DNA of 64,000 nucleotides from CAIKMD01 sp036501365 (GCA_036501365.1 DASYAL010000087.1:124001-188000), one strand, 5' to 3'; positions 52,339 to 60,774 are shown, numbered from the stretch's first letter. Program-made: numbers and translations. Notes: generated by a model from the letters alone, not told the origin.

Positions 52339-52427
52339 AAAGCCTCCCATCGATATGTTTATCCGAATATGTCGTATAGGCTATATTTGCAAGGATATAA
52401 TGCAGTCGCGTTTTCAGGAGGTGAGGG
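52339..52427. promoter_or_regulatory. AT-rich divergent modA/mop promoter, candidate ModE-type operator
   Basis: An unusually AT-rich 60-base stretch (52354-52402) for this genome: cgatatgtttatc, gtataggctata and aaggatataatg. ModE operators in proteobacteria contain spaced TATA half-sites, and several are visible here, but I cannot fix an exact palindrome. The regulator gene is 0.8 kb away. Confidence 0.45.
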
Positions 52428-52640
52428 ATGATGCAGAAGCTCAGCGCGCGCAATCAGATCAAGGGCAAGATCGTCGACGTTTCCAAGGGCATGACCACGG
52501 CGCATATCCGCATCGATATCGGCGGCGGCGCGGTCCTCACCTCGTCGATCACCAACGAGGCGGTCGACGAACTCGCCTTGCGCAAAGGCGACGAGGCCTG
52601 GGCGGTGATCAAGGCCTCGGACGTGATGATCGGCAAGTAG
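52428..52640 (+). CDS. mop: Molbindin (Mop), molybdate-binding TOBE protein
   Basis: 70 aa. LSARNQIKGKIVDVSKGMTTAHIRIDI followed by LTSSITNEAVDELALRKGD and VIKASDVMIG is a single TOBE/Mop domain, which oligomerises and binds molybdate. Ribosome site caggagg; two ATGs in a row. Divergent from modA. Stores molybdate or informs the ModE-like protein. Confidence 0.95.
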   Translation: MMQKLSARNQIKGKIVDVSKGMTTAHIRIDIGGGAVLTSSITNEAVDELALRKGDEAWAVIKASDVMIGK

Positions 52641-52646
52641 ATGCGG

Positions 52647-52790
52647 TTAGTGACGCCGCGGCGGCACCTCGCCGTCGATCGCGGAAGCCGGCTCGCCGGT
52701 GAGCGCGGTGCCGAGGATCTTCGCCAGCTCATCGAGCGAGAGGGCGAAGGAGGCAGGGAAACCGTCCGCGGTCGCGAAAGTGATGCGATC
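52647..52790 (-). pseudogene. C-terminal fragment of an unidentified gene
   Basis: On the minus strand the last about 46 codons read ITFATADGFPASFALSLDEL, then AKILGTALTGEPASAIDGE, with strongly GC-ending codons, so this looks like true coding sequence. Upstream of it the frame runs antisense to an ABC-ATPase fragment, with no convincing start (an ATG at 52814 lies inside that fragment). Probably a decayed 3' end. Family unknown. Confidence 0.4.
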
Positions 52791-52928
52791 ATCGCGCCGG
52801 AGACGATGCGGCATGTCTATGGCATCGAGGTCGATATCGTGCCGGTCGGCGACGGCCGGCTGAAGATGTGCCTGCCGAAAGACTGGCGCTCGCGCCACGC
52901 GATTTCACAAATCCGCGACTTCGCATAA
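52786..52928 (+). pseudogene. C-terminal fragment of a FecE/HmuV-type ABC ATPase
   Basis: The plus-strand frame ends with APETMRHVYGIEVDIVPVGD followed by RLKMCLP, which resembles the tail of iron/cobalamin-type ABC ATPases (TPE-LRRVYG-E... LP). The Walker and signature regions are missing; what precedes it is antisense to another fragment. No start codon fits. A deletion or inversion scar is the simplest reading. Confidence 0.45.
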
Positions 52929-53121
52929 AAAAATTCGAAAAAATTCGATGTAACATCGACGATGCTGCAATGCAGCAAGCGCGATAGTTCACGCTTTTGT
53001 TAGCGATTCGTGTTTCTCTTTGCGTTCCTTGGGTCGGAATGAACACAATTTCGGCTGAACGCCACAAAAGGGCCACCTTCTGCCCCTAACGTGGTGAGAA
53101 CCGGAGGATTAAGGAGGGGCC

Positions 53122-53325
53122 ATGCAGCAGTGGTGGCTGACAGGCGAAGCAACACTCGAAGAGTTGCTCAGCGACGAGATCATGGGCCCGGTCGCAGCCA
53201 GCGCGGGGCTGAGCCGCGAGCAGCTTCGACTAAACCTCGCCGAGGTCGCGCGGCGGCTCGGCAGTGACCGCCAAGGCGGGACCGGGAGCCGGAAGGAGCG
53301 GCGTCAGGTCGCGGTCGGGTTCTGA
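53122..53325 (+). CDS. Small hypothetical protein overlapping the histidine kinase 3' end
   Basis: 67 aa with an excellent ribosome site (aaggagggg). MQQWWLTGEATLEELLSDEIM continues into a short helical region LSREQLRLNLAEVARRLG, then a basic tail. The last 96 bases overlap, antisense, the 3' end of the kinase gene. Small proteins of this helical type occur in related bacteria; function unknown. The tail after residue 48 could be poorly conserved. Confidence 0.55.
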   Translation: MQQWWLTGEATLEELLSDEIMGPVAASAGLSREQLRLNLAEVARRLGSDRQGGTGSRKERRQVAVGF

Positions 53326-54732
53326 ACCCGCGCCGCTGGCGGCCAGCGGCAATTCGATTATCACCTTGAGACCCGGGGCTGCGGCATCCGGCTGATTGTC
53401 CTCGAGCCACACCGTGCCGTCATGAAGCTTGGCGACGGCGCGCACGAGGCTAAGGCCAAGTCCGTTGCCGGGCGTGCTGCGGCTGCCTTCGAGACGCACG
53501 AAGCGATCGAACACGGCGCTGCGGCGATCGGCCGGAACGCCTAGTCCGGTATCCGCAACTTCCACCCGCGCCTTGCCCCCGCCGGTCTCGACGCGCAGCG
53601 CCACCGAGCCGGCGGGTGTATATTTGAGCGCGTTGTCGAGCAGATTGGCGATCGCCTGCGACAGCAGATGGCGGTCGCCGCGCACCATCACCTTGTCGCC
53701 GACGGTGAACTTGAAGCCGAGGCCCGCCTCGTCGGCGACCGGCTCGTAGAGATCGGCGACGTCGCGCGCGATCTCGGCGAGATCGACGACCTCAAGGCCG
53801 TCGCGGCGCGACCCGGCCTCTGCCTCAGCGATGCTCAAAAGCGCGTTGAAGGTGCCGAGCAGACGGTCGGCCTCGTTGATCGTGTCGCGCAGCGCGTTGG
53901 CATAGCGCGTCTCGTCCGGCTTCTCGATCAAGGTCACTTCAAGACGGGCGCGCAGCCGCGCGAGCGGCGTGCGCAGGTCATGCGCGATATTGTCGGTCAC
54001 CTGGCGCATGCCGGCCATCAGCCGCTCGATCTGGTCGAGCATCGCGTTGAGATTTTGCGCGAGCTGGTCGAATTCGTCGCCGGTGCCGGAGACCGGCACG
54101 CGCTGGCTGAGATCGCCGTGAATGATGCGTGTCGAGGTCCGGTTCACCGCATCGACCTTGCGCAGCATGTTGCGCGTCATCAGGAGGCCACCGGCGACGC
54201 CGAGCGCCAGGGTGATGAGCGCCGCCCAGCCGAGGGTATCGGTGATGCGCATGCGGAAGAGCCGCGCGTCGCGCAGGTTGCGGCCGACGAGGAGATGGAA
54301 ATTGCCCGGCAGGACGATCACCGAAGCCCGCGCGTCGTCGGTCTCGACGTTGCCCCCGATCTCCTCGGTGACCGGGAAGCTGACCCAGCCATTGCCGCGC
54401 TCGACCGCTTCCGGCCACGTCTCGAGATTGCCGGCGAGCTTGTGCAGCAGCGGATCGGTGATGAGATAGAGCGTGTCGTCGACGCGGCTCGGCGTGCGCT
54501 GCGCTGCCGCGATGCGCTGATCGATGATCTCGACGAGGCCGGCGAGGCCGTGCTCGCGATATTGTTCGGCGAGGCCGCGGATTTCGGCGTCGACCGTCTC
54601 CTCGGCTTGGGCTTCGATGAAATCCGCGGTCGAGAAATAAATGAAGGTCAACAACGCCAGTACCGAGGTCGCGAACAGGGCGAAATAGATCGCGGCGAGG
54701 CGAAAGGCGCTGGTGTTGAGCAGGCGAGTCAT
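53230..54732 (-). CDS. Membrane sensor histidine kinase (HAMP, HisKA, HATPase)
   Basis: 500 aa. TM1 about 12-33, a 135-residue periplasmic sensor, TM2 about 168-186, HAMP, then HisKA with His251 in NIAHDLRTPLARLRARLE, N box LLDNALKYTP, G1 VADTGLGVP and G2 GNGLGLSLV. It follows the OmpR-type regulator by 20 bp. The C-terminal 35 residues, rich in Pro and Ala, extend past the ATPase and overlap a small antisense gene. Signal unknown. Confidence 0.95.
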   Translation of the reverse strand: MTRLLNTSAFRLAAIYFALFATSVLALLTFIYFSTADFIEAQAEETVDAEIRGLAEQYREHGLAGLVEIIDQRIAAAQRTPSRVDDTLYLITDPLLHKLAGNLETWPEAVERGNGWVSFPVTEEIGGNVETDDARASVIVLPGNFHLLVGRNLRDARLFRMRITDTLGWAALITLALGVAGGLLMTRNMLRKVDAVNRTSTRIIHGDLSQRVPVSGTGDEFDQLAQNLNAMLDQIERLMAGMRQVTDNIAHDLRTPLARLRARLEVTLIEKPDETRYANALRDTINEADRLLGTFNALLSIAEAEAGSRRDGLEVVDLAEIARDVADLYEPVADEAGLGFKFTVGDKVMVRGDRHLLSQAIANLLDNALKYTPAGSVALRVETGGGKARVEVADTGLGVPADRRSAVFDRFVRLEGSRSTPGNGLGLSLVRAVAKLHDGTVWLEDNQPDAAAPGLKVIIELPLAASGAGSEPDRDLTPLLPAPGPALAVTAEPPRDLGEV

Positions 54733-54752
54733 GGGAGCGTCCCGGCGCGAAG

Positions 54753-55427
54753 CTATTCGGCGCTCAAGCGGTAGCCGGCGCCGCGCACGGTGTGCAGCAG
54801 CGGCTTGCCGAAGCCCTTATCGATTTTCTGGCGCAGCCGGCTGATATGGACGTCGATCACGTTGGTCTGCGGATCGAAGTGATAGTCCCACACATTCTCG
54901 AGCAGCATGGTGCGAGTGACGACCTGGCCGACATGGCGCATGAGGAATTCGAGGAGACGGAACTCGCGAGGCAGCAGGTCGATGTCCTGGCCGCCGCGCT
55001 GGACCCTGCGCGCGAGCAAGTCCATCTCGAGCTCGCCGACACGCAACTTGGTGGTTGTCGGCGGACCGCTGCCGCGCCGCAGCAGCGCCTCGAGCCGCGC
55101 CAGCAGCTCGGCGAAGGCGAAAGGCTTGACGAGGTAGTCGTCGCCGCCGGCGCGCAGGCCTTTGACACGGTCGTCGACCGCGCCCAGGGCGCTGAGGATC
55201 AGGACTGGGACGCGGATCTCCGCGGATCGCAACGCGGCGATGATAGCGAGCCCGTCCATGCCCGGCAGCATCCGGTCGACGACGAGCGCGTCGTAATTGC
55301 CTGAGCTTGCCATGAAGAGGCCGTCGCGCCCCTCGGCGGCGATATCGACGACATAGCCGCTTTCGCTGAGGCCTTTGGAGATATAAGCGCCGGCCTCGCG
55401 ATCATCCTCGATGACAAGCAGCTTCAT
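54753..55427 (-). CDS. OmpR-family response regulator
   Basis: 224 aa. Receiver with Asp8-Asp9, phospho-acceptor Asp51 (ALVVDRMLPGMDG) and Lys101 (YLVKPFAF), then a winged-helix DNA-binding domain with LLPREFRLLEFLMRHVGQVVTR and DVHISRLRQKID. First full-length gene of the two-component operon, upstream of its kinase. A 26-codon membrane frame precedes it by 66 bp. Confidence 0.95.
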   Translation of the reverse strand: MKLLVIEDDREAGAYISKGLSESGYVVDIAAEGRDGLFMASSGNYDALVVDRMLPGMDGLAIIAALRSAEIRVPVLILSALGAVDDRVKGLRAGGDDYLVKPFAFAELLARLEALLRRGSGPPTTTKLRVGELEMDLLARRVQRGGQDIDLLPREFRLLEFLMRHVGQVVTRTMLLENVWDYHFDPQTNVIDVHISRLRQKIDKGFGKPLLHTVRGAGYRLSAE

Positions 55428-55493
55428 GCCGCGACCTTAATCCCGGTCGCACCGCCCCGCAAAGCCTGGGCGGCAGAAGCTCGCGGGACAGGT

Positions 55494-55574
55494 TTAGGTG
55501 AGGGTGGTGACGAGGGCGATCGCCCAGCCGATGAGCAGCAGCGCGGCGGTTTGCCGGTCGAGCGGACGTTGCAT
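55494..55574 (-). CDS. Putative 26-aa membrane microprotein upstream of the two-component system
   Basis: A very short frame: a polar start MQRPLDRQTA then LLLIGWAIALVTTLT, a single membrane-spanning helix. A near-ideal ribosome site, ggggaggaaac, precedes the ATG, and codons end in G or C as in real genes here. It lies 66 bp before the regulator on the same strand. Single-TM small proteins often modulate sensor kinases, so a role with the adjacent kinase is possible but unproved. Confidence 0.5.
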   Translation of the reverse strand: MQRPLDRQTAALLLIGWAIALVTTLT

Positions 55575-55772
55575 GTTTCCTCCCCATGGGTATGAAGCGC
55601 CAGTCTAGCATGAGAACAAATAGGGAACAAGGGAAAACTTTGCAGCTCTGCCAAGCTGCCGGCGCGGCTGCCGAAACCGCCACAAGGAACGCGGGTTGAT
55701 AGGGGGCCGCCGCGGCTCGGGTGCAGCCGGGGCGGCGACCGGGATATGCTGCAGATGATGAGGGGGTCGCGC

Positions 55773-58127
55773 ATGGATTCGCTCGCAGGCTTGAAGCCCC
55801 GCGCCAGCGGCCGGCCGCTGCCTCGCAAGGAGGATGTCCGCCTGCTGACGGGCGCCGGCCGCTATGCCGATGATTTCAATGCCGCCGGCCAGCTCTATGC
55901 GGCGTTCGTGCGCTCGCCCCATCCGCATGCACGTATCGTCAACATCGATACAGCGGCAGCGCGCGCATCGCCCGGCGTTGTCGGCATCTTCACCGGCGTC
56001 GATTGCCGTGCCGACAACCTCGCGCCGATCCCGCACGATCCCGTGCCGTCGACGCAATTCGATATGAAGCTCACCGCGCCGGGCGGCGGCGGCAAAGACC
56101 GCGTGTTCATCGGCCCGCATGACCTGCTGGCAGTCGAGCGCGCGCGGCATGTCGGAGAGGCGATCGCGGTCGCGATCGCTGAGACCCGGGATCAAGCCCA
56201 GGATGCCGCCGAAGCCGTCGTCGTCGACTACGAGGCACTGCCTTTCGTCATCGATGCCGCGGCCGCGCTCGTGCCCGGCGCACCGCTGCTCTACGACGCG
56301 GCGCCGGGCAATCTCCTGATCGACACCCGTTTCGGCGATGCCGCCGCGACCGAGCGTGCTTTTGCGACAGCGGCGCACATTTTCACCAAGACCGTGCATG
56401 TGCCGCGCGCCAGCCCGATGCCGATGGAGCTGCGTTCGGGCCTCGCCGAATATGATGCGCAAAGTGGCCGCTATACGCTGCATCTCACCTCGGGCGGGCC
56501 GGGTGTGGTGCGCCAGCGCCGCCAATATGCGGCGGTGCTGGGCATCGCGGTCGAGAAGCTGCGGCTGGTCGCTCTCGATGTCGGCGGAAGCTTCGGCGCG
56601 CGCAACCGGCCCTATGTCGAGTTCGGCCTCGCGCTCTGGGCGGCGAAGAAGCTCGGCCGGCCGGTCAAATACACGGCGACGCGCTCGGAAGAGATGATCA
56701 CCGCCTATGAAGGCCGCGACCTCTCGGTTACGCTCGAACTGGCCGTCGGCGCCGAAGGACGGTTCCTCGCTCTCAAGGCCAGCAATATCAGCAACGTCGG
56801 CGCGCATTGCGTCACGCTCTCGCCGCTCGCCAAAGGCTGCGGCCTCATCACCGGCTCTTACGACATCGCCGCGGCGAGCCTTCACGCACGCGCGGTGTTC
56901 ACCAACACCGTGCCGACCACCACCATGCGCAGCTCGGGCCGGCCCGAGGTCAATTTCGCGCTCGAGCGGCTGATCGACGCCGCTTCGCGCGCTCTCGGCA
57001 TCGACCGCGTCGAGCTGCGGCGCCGGAATCTCGTGCGATCGGAGCAGATGCCTTACGCCAACGCGGTCGGCACGATCTATGACAGCGGCGATTACGCGCG
57101 GGCGATGAACGACGCCCTGCGGATCGCGGATTGGGCGGGCTCCGAAGAACGGCGCAAAGCAGCGGCGGCGCGCGGCCGCTGCCTCGGCCTCGGTCTCGCC
57201 AACTATGTCGAATCATCGACCGGCTCGCCGCGCGAGCGCGCCGCGCTGACGGTGCTGCCCGAAGGCCGCGTCCGCCTCGTCATCGGCACGCAGCCGAGCG
57301 GGCAGGGGCAGGAGACGAGCTTTTCGCAGGTGATCGCCGATCTCCTCGCCGTGCCGGTCGACAGCATCGACGTCGTCACGGGCGATACCGATCTCGTCGG
57401 CGAGGGCGGCGGCTCGCATTCCGGCCGCTCGATGCGCCATGCTGCGGTAGTGATGACGATGGCCAGCGCGAAGTTGATCGAGGAAGGCAAGCGTCTCGCC
57501 GCGCGTGTGTTCGATGCGGCGCCGGATCAGATCGCGTTCGAGGATGGCCGCTTCAAGGCGCCGCGCGCCAATTGCACGCTCGACTGGTTCGAGCTGGCCA
57601 AGGAAGCGAGGACGGAAATTACCGCGATCGCCGACAACGAGATGCATCAGCCGGTCTTCCCCAATGGCTGCGCAATCTGCGAGATCGAGATCGATCCGGC
57701 CACCGGCGGCGCGAAGATCAAGCGCTATACCAGCGTCGACGATGTCGGGCGCGCGATCAATCCGCTGATCGTTGACGGCCAGAATCACGGCTCGATCGCG
57801 CATGGCGTCGGCGAGGCGCTGTCGGAGGAATGTTCGCGCGATCCCAGGACGGGCCAATCGCTCGCGGGATCGTTCATGGAATACGGCATGCCGCATGCCG
57901 ACGATCTGCCGCTGATCGACACTGAGATTTTGGAGATTCTCTCGCCGACCAATCCGCTTGGGATCAAATCGGCGGGCGAGGGTCCGACCACTGCCGCGCC
58001 CGCCGCCGTCGTCAATGCCATCGTCGACGCGCTGGCGCCGCTCGGCGTCACCGACGTGCCGCTGCCGGCGCTGCCGGTCGCGGTATGGCGCGCGATCGAG
58101 CAGGCGAAAGCACGGAGCCGGCGATGA
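55773..58127 (+). CDS. Xanthine dehydrogenase-family molybdopterin subunit (CoxL form II-like)
   Basis: 784 aa. First domain RKEDVRLLTGAGRYADDF and RSPHPHARI, Moco-binding SGGPGVVRQRRQY and DVGGSFGARN, the substrate loop TMRSSGRPEVNFALERL (around residue 387), QPSGQGQETSF and the catalytic Glu736 in KSAGEGPTTAAP. The CO-dehydrogenase active-site loop (VAYRCSFR) is not present, so this is a broader hydroxylase. No [2Fe-2S] or FAD subunit genes are adjacent, and the stop overlaps rpiA. The ATG at MDSLAGL has gaggggg upstream. Molybdate genes lie 3.5 kb away. Confidence 0.92.
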   Translation: MDSLAGLKPRASGRPLPRKEDVRLLTGAGRYADDFNAAGQLYAAFVRSPHPHARIVNIDTAAARASPGVVGIFTGVDCRADNLAPIPHDPVPSTQFDMKLTAPGGGGKDRVFIGPHDLLAVERARHVGEAIAVAIAETRDQAQDAAEAVVVDYEALPFVIDAAAALVPGAPLLYDAAPGNLLIDTRFGDAAATERAFATAAHIFTKTVHVPRASPMPMELRSGLAEYDAQSGRYTLHLTSGGPGVVRQRRQYAAVLGIAVEKLRLVALDVGGSFGARNRPYVEFGLALWAAKKLGRPVKYTATRSEEMITAYEGRDLSVTLELAVGAEGRFLALKASNISNVGAHCVTLSPLAKGCGLITGSYDIAAASLHARAVFTNTVPTTTMRSSGRPEVNFALERLIDAASRALGIDRVELRRRNLVRSEQMPYANAVGTIYDSGDYARAMNDALRIADWAGSEERRKAAAARGRCLGLGLANYVESSTGSPRERAALTVLPEGRVRLVIGTQPSGQGQETSFSQVIADLLAVPVDSIDVVTGDTDLVGEGGGSHSGRSMRHAAVVMTMASAKLIEEGKRLAARVFDAAPDQIAFEDGRFKAPRANCTLDWFELAKEARTEITAIADNEMHQPVFPNGCAICEIEIDPATGGAKIKRYTSVDDVGRAINPLIVDGQNHGSIAHGVGEALSEECSRDPRTGQSLAGSFMEYGMPHADDLPLIDTEILEILSPTNPLGIKSAGEGPTTAAPAAVVNAIVDALAPLGVTDVPLPALPVAVWRAIEQAKARSRR

Positions 58128-58813
58128 CGAACGAGCGCGACAAGGAAAAGCAGCGCGCCGCCGAACGCGCGGTCGCCGAAGTGCAGGACGGCATGGTGCT
58201 CGGCCTCGGCAGCGGCACGACCGTCGCCTTCGTGCTCGACGCGCTGGCGGCGCGGGTCGGGGCCGGGCTCAAGGTCGTCGGCATCCCGAGCTCGGAGCGT
58301 ACCGCGGAGGCGTCGCGTCAGCTCGGTATCGCCCTAACCGATTTCGCCGCGCATCGCCGCATCGACCTGACCATCGACGGCGCCGATCAGATCGCACGCG
58401 GCTCGCTCGATCTCGTCAAGGGGCTCGGCGGCGCGCTGTTGCGCGAGAAGATGATCGCGCTCGCAAGCCGGGCGATGATCGTCGTCGCCGACCAATCGAA
58501 GCTGGTCGACGGGCTCGGCGGCGCGACGCCGCTGCCGGTCGAGATCGTCACCTTCGGCTGGGAAGTGACGTTTGACCACCTCCGCGCGCTGGGCGCGGCG
58601 CCGGCGCTGCGTCGGGCAGGGGACGGGCCCTTTGTCACCGACAACGGCAACTACATTGCGGATTGCAGCTTTGCCGAAATTGCAGACCCGGCGATGCTCG
58701 AAGCGCGGCTAGCATCGGTCTTCGGCGTGGTCGCGACCGGGCTCTTTTGCGGCCTCGCGACCATGGTCGTCATCGGCACGCCACAAGGCGTCGATATTTT
58801 GCGGCGCACATGA
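58124..58813 (+). CDS. rpiA: Ribose-5-phosphate isomerase A
   Basis: 229 aa. GLGSGTTVAFVLDAL, GIPSSERTAEASRQLGI, LTIDGADQIA, KGLGGALLREKM and DQSKLVDGLG mark RpiA, which interconverts ribose-5-phosphate and ribulose-5-phosphate. Start ATG overlaps the previous stop (ATGA), so it is coupled to the molybdopterin subunit, an odd context for a pentose-phosphate gene. The C-terminus is normal (GVVATGLFCGLATMVVIG). Confidence 0.95.
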   Translation: MTNERDKEKQRAAERAVAEVQDGMVLGLGSGTTVAFVLDALAARVGAGLKVVGIPSSERTAEASRQLGIALTDFAAHRRIDLTIDGADQIARGSLDLVKGLGGALLREKMIALASRAMIVVADQSKLVDGLGGATPLPVEIVTFGWEVTFDHLRALGAAPALRRAGDGPFVTDNGNYIADCSFAEIADPAMLEARLASVFGVVATGLFCGLATMVVIGTPQGVDILRRT

Positions 58814-58908
58814 CGGCGATTTCTCACGCCGCGCTGATCGAGCGCTGCGGCAAGGTCGCCAATTCGGCGCGCGCCGCGATCGGACGAATCCGGTGACGCC
58901 GACAACAG

Positions 58909-58950
58909 CTGGATTGCTTCGGCGCGCTTGGCGCGCTCCTCGCAATGACG
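58909..58950. repeat. Partial copy of the 'cattgcgagg' repeat
   Basis: ctggattgcttcggcgcgcttggcgcgctcctcgcaatgacg. Only one half of the element is present, between rpiA and a binding-protein gene. The middle ggcgcgcttggcgcgc is itself a short palindrome. Confidence 0.65.
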
Positions 58951-59010
58951 ATAACCCGTTTTTGCGGGCATAACGCACTAATTTTTCGGGATATAACTCG
59001 GGGGAAGACA

Positions 59011-60018
59011 ATGCGCGTCGGCGGGCGGATTTTAATCGGGCTGCTTCTCACCTCGGCAGCGGCGCTGCCGGCGCAGGCCGAGGCGATCAAGGTCGGCGTG
59101 GTGCGGACCCTCGCCGTGGGGCCGATCTTCGTCGCCGACAGTCGCGGCTATTTCCGCGACGAGGGCCTCGATGCCACCATCGTCTATTTCGATGCGGCGC
59201 AGCCGATCGCCATCGCCGCGGCCTCGGGCGACATCGATTTCGGCTGCACCGGCATGGCGGCGGCGTTCTATAGCCTCGCGGGGCAGGGCGTCTTGAAGAT
59301 CATCGGCGCGGGCAATCGCGAGATGCCGGGCTTCAAGAATGCCGGCTATATCGCCTCGAACCGCGCCTGGGATGCGGGATTCCAATCGCTGAAGCAGCTC
59401 GCCGGCAAGACCGTCGCGGTGACGCAGATCGGCTCGCAGCTGCATTACGACCTTGGCCTTGTCGCAGATAAGTACAAGATTCCGTTGAGCGCGATCCATG
59501 TCGCGGCAGTTCAGACGAACACCAATATGAGCTCGGTCATGGCCGGCGGTCAGGCGGATCTCGGCGTCTTTCCGGTGACGCCGGCGATGCAGCTTCTAAC
59601 ACGCAACGAGGCCAAGCTGATCGCCTGGGTCGGCGACGAGGTGCCCTACAGCCAGGCGAACACCGCCTTCACCTCATCGAAGATCGCGAACGACAGACGG
59701 GATACGGTCGAGCGGTTCCTACGCGCCTTCAAGCGCGGCGCGCGCGATTATCACGATGCCTTTGCCGATGCCACGGAGCAGCGCCGCGACGGTCCGACCA
59801 CCCCGGCGATGCTGGCGCTGCTCGCGAACTACACCAATCAGCGGCCCGAGGACATCCGCGTCGCCATTCCCTGGCTCGACGCCGAGCTGCGTCTCGACAG
59901 CAAGGATGTCCGCCATCAGATCGAATGGTTCCGCGCCCAGGGCCAGATCAAGAACGCCGTCAACGCCGCCGACGTCATCGACAAGCGCTACGTCGTGCCG
60001 CTGCCGGGCCGGGAATAG
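59011..60018 (+). CDS. NMT1-like ABC substrate-binding protein
   Basis: 335 aa. Signal peptide MRVGGRILIGLLLTSAAALPAQA. Mature part EAIKVGVVRTLAVGPIFVADSRGYFRDEGLDATI, SGDIDFGCTG, VLKIIGAGN, NTNMSSVMAGGQ and the ending IDKRYVVPLPGRE. Same subfamily as the 15-17 kb pair and the 38.6-kb gene. Start set by ggggaag before the ATG; an upstream in-frame ATG lies in the repeat. No adjacent transporter. Confidence 0.92.
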   Translation: MRVGGRILIGLLLTSAAALPAQAEAIKVGVVRTLAVGPIFVADSRGYFRDEGLDATIVYFDAAQPIAIAAASGDIDFGCTGMAAAFYSLAGQGVLKIIGAGNREMPGFKNAGYIASNRAWDAGFQSLKQLAGKTVAVTQIGSQLHYDLGLVADKYKIPLSAIHVAAVQTNTNMSSVMAGGQADLGVFPVTPAMQLLTRNEAKLIAWVGDEVPYSQANTAFTSSKIANDRRDTVERFLRAFKRGARDYHDAFADATEQRRDGPTTPAMLALLANYTNQRPEDIRVAIPWLDAELRLDSKDVRHQIEWFRAQGQIKNAVNAADVIDKRYVVPLPGRE

Positions 60019-60027
60019 CTAGCCGGC

Positions 60028-60678
60028 CTAGCGCGCTTTGCGGTCCTTCAGCAGACCGACGAGCGGGTTGGGCGTCGGCGGCGCGATCCGCCGTAACGTG
60101 TTGGTGTCACGGTGGTCGAAGGCCGGCGTTTTGCCGCGAACGGCGAGATCCGTGCGCGTCACATAACTCCAGCTGTCGTCATCGATGAAGGTGATGTCGA
60201 TGCGGTAATAGTCGGTGCGGAACGCCTCCTCGAGGAAGGTGGTCGAGCAAATCCCGAAGCGGGTATCGCCGCGCCGTGCCTCCACCGAAATGCGCTCATC
60301 GTCCGGCTTGGCCGTTCCGCCCGCCAGCGCCACTTGCCCCCGCGGGATGGCAATGGTCTGCATGATCAGACCGGTGGCCGGTTCCCATAGCCAATAGCCG
60401 ACCTGATCGTGGAAGGTGATGGCCTCCTCCGGCGTGTTGATATGGATGTGGTAGCGCAACCCGTAGAGAAGCTGGGGGCCGTTGGTCTGTGCATCGATCG
60501 GGTCCATCCGGATGTGCTCCCGGAACACGCGTCGTTCGGGACCTTCCGCCTTAGGATTGATGTCCAAGCCCTGATCGGATTCCCATACGCCGGCCAAGCG
60601 CCGCAGCGGACCGAGGCTGGCCAGCGTATCCGGCGAGACATCGGGTTCCGTAAAAACGTCGTCGGGGATATTCGCCAT
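60028..60678 (-). CDS. Nitrobindin/FABP-like heme-binding beta-barrel protein
   Basis: 216 aa. LGPLRRLAGVWESDQG at the start, HDQVGYWLWEPATG and QVALAGGT in the middle are features of the ten-stranded FABP/nitrobindin group. Mostly beta-stranded, soluble, without signal peptide. In this family a conserved His late in the chain binds haem; HRDTNTLRRI could supply it, but this is uncertain. Possibly a lipid- or haem-handling protein. Confidence 0.75.
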   Translation of the reverse strand: MANIPDDVFTEPDVSPDTLASLGPLRRLAGVWESDQGLDINPKAEGPERRVFREHIRMDPIDAQTNGPQLLYGLRYHIHINTPEEAITFHDQVGYWLWEPATGLIMQTIAIPRGQVALAGGTAKPDDERISVEARRGDTRFGICSTTFLEEAFRTDYYRIDITFIDDDSWSYVTRTDLAVRGKTPAFDHRDTNTLRRIAPPTPNPLVGLLKDRKAR

Positions 60679-60774
60679 GAGCTGCCCGCTGCGGCCAGGG
60701 TCGCCCCAGAGTGACGGCTCACCGCCGCAATGACAAGCGGTACGGGTGCCTGTTGCCCAGTCGGCAAAACAAAA

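Noticed and set aside
55773..58127. Aerobic carbon monoxide dehydrogenase large subunit
   Set aside because: The diagnostic CO-dehydrogenase loop is absent and no coxS/coxM genes are adjacent; only the wider family is supported.
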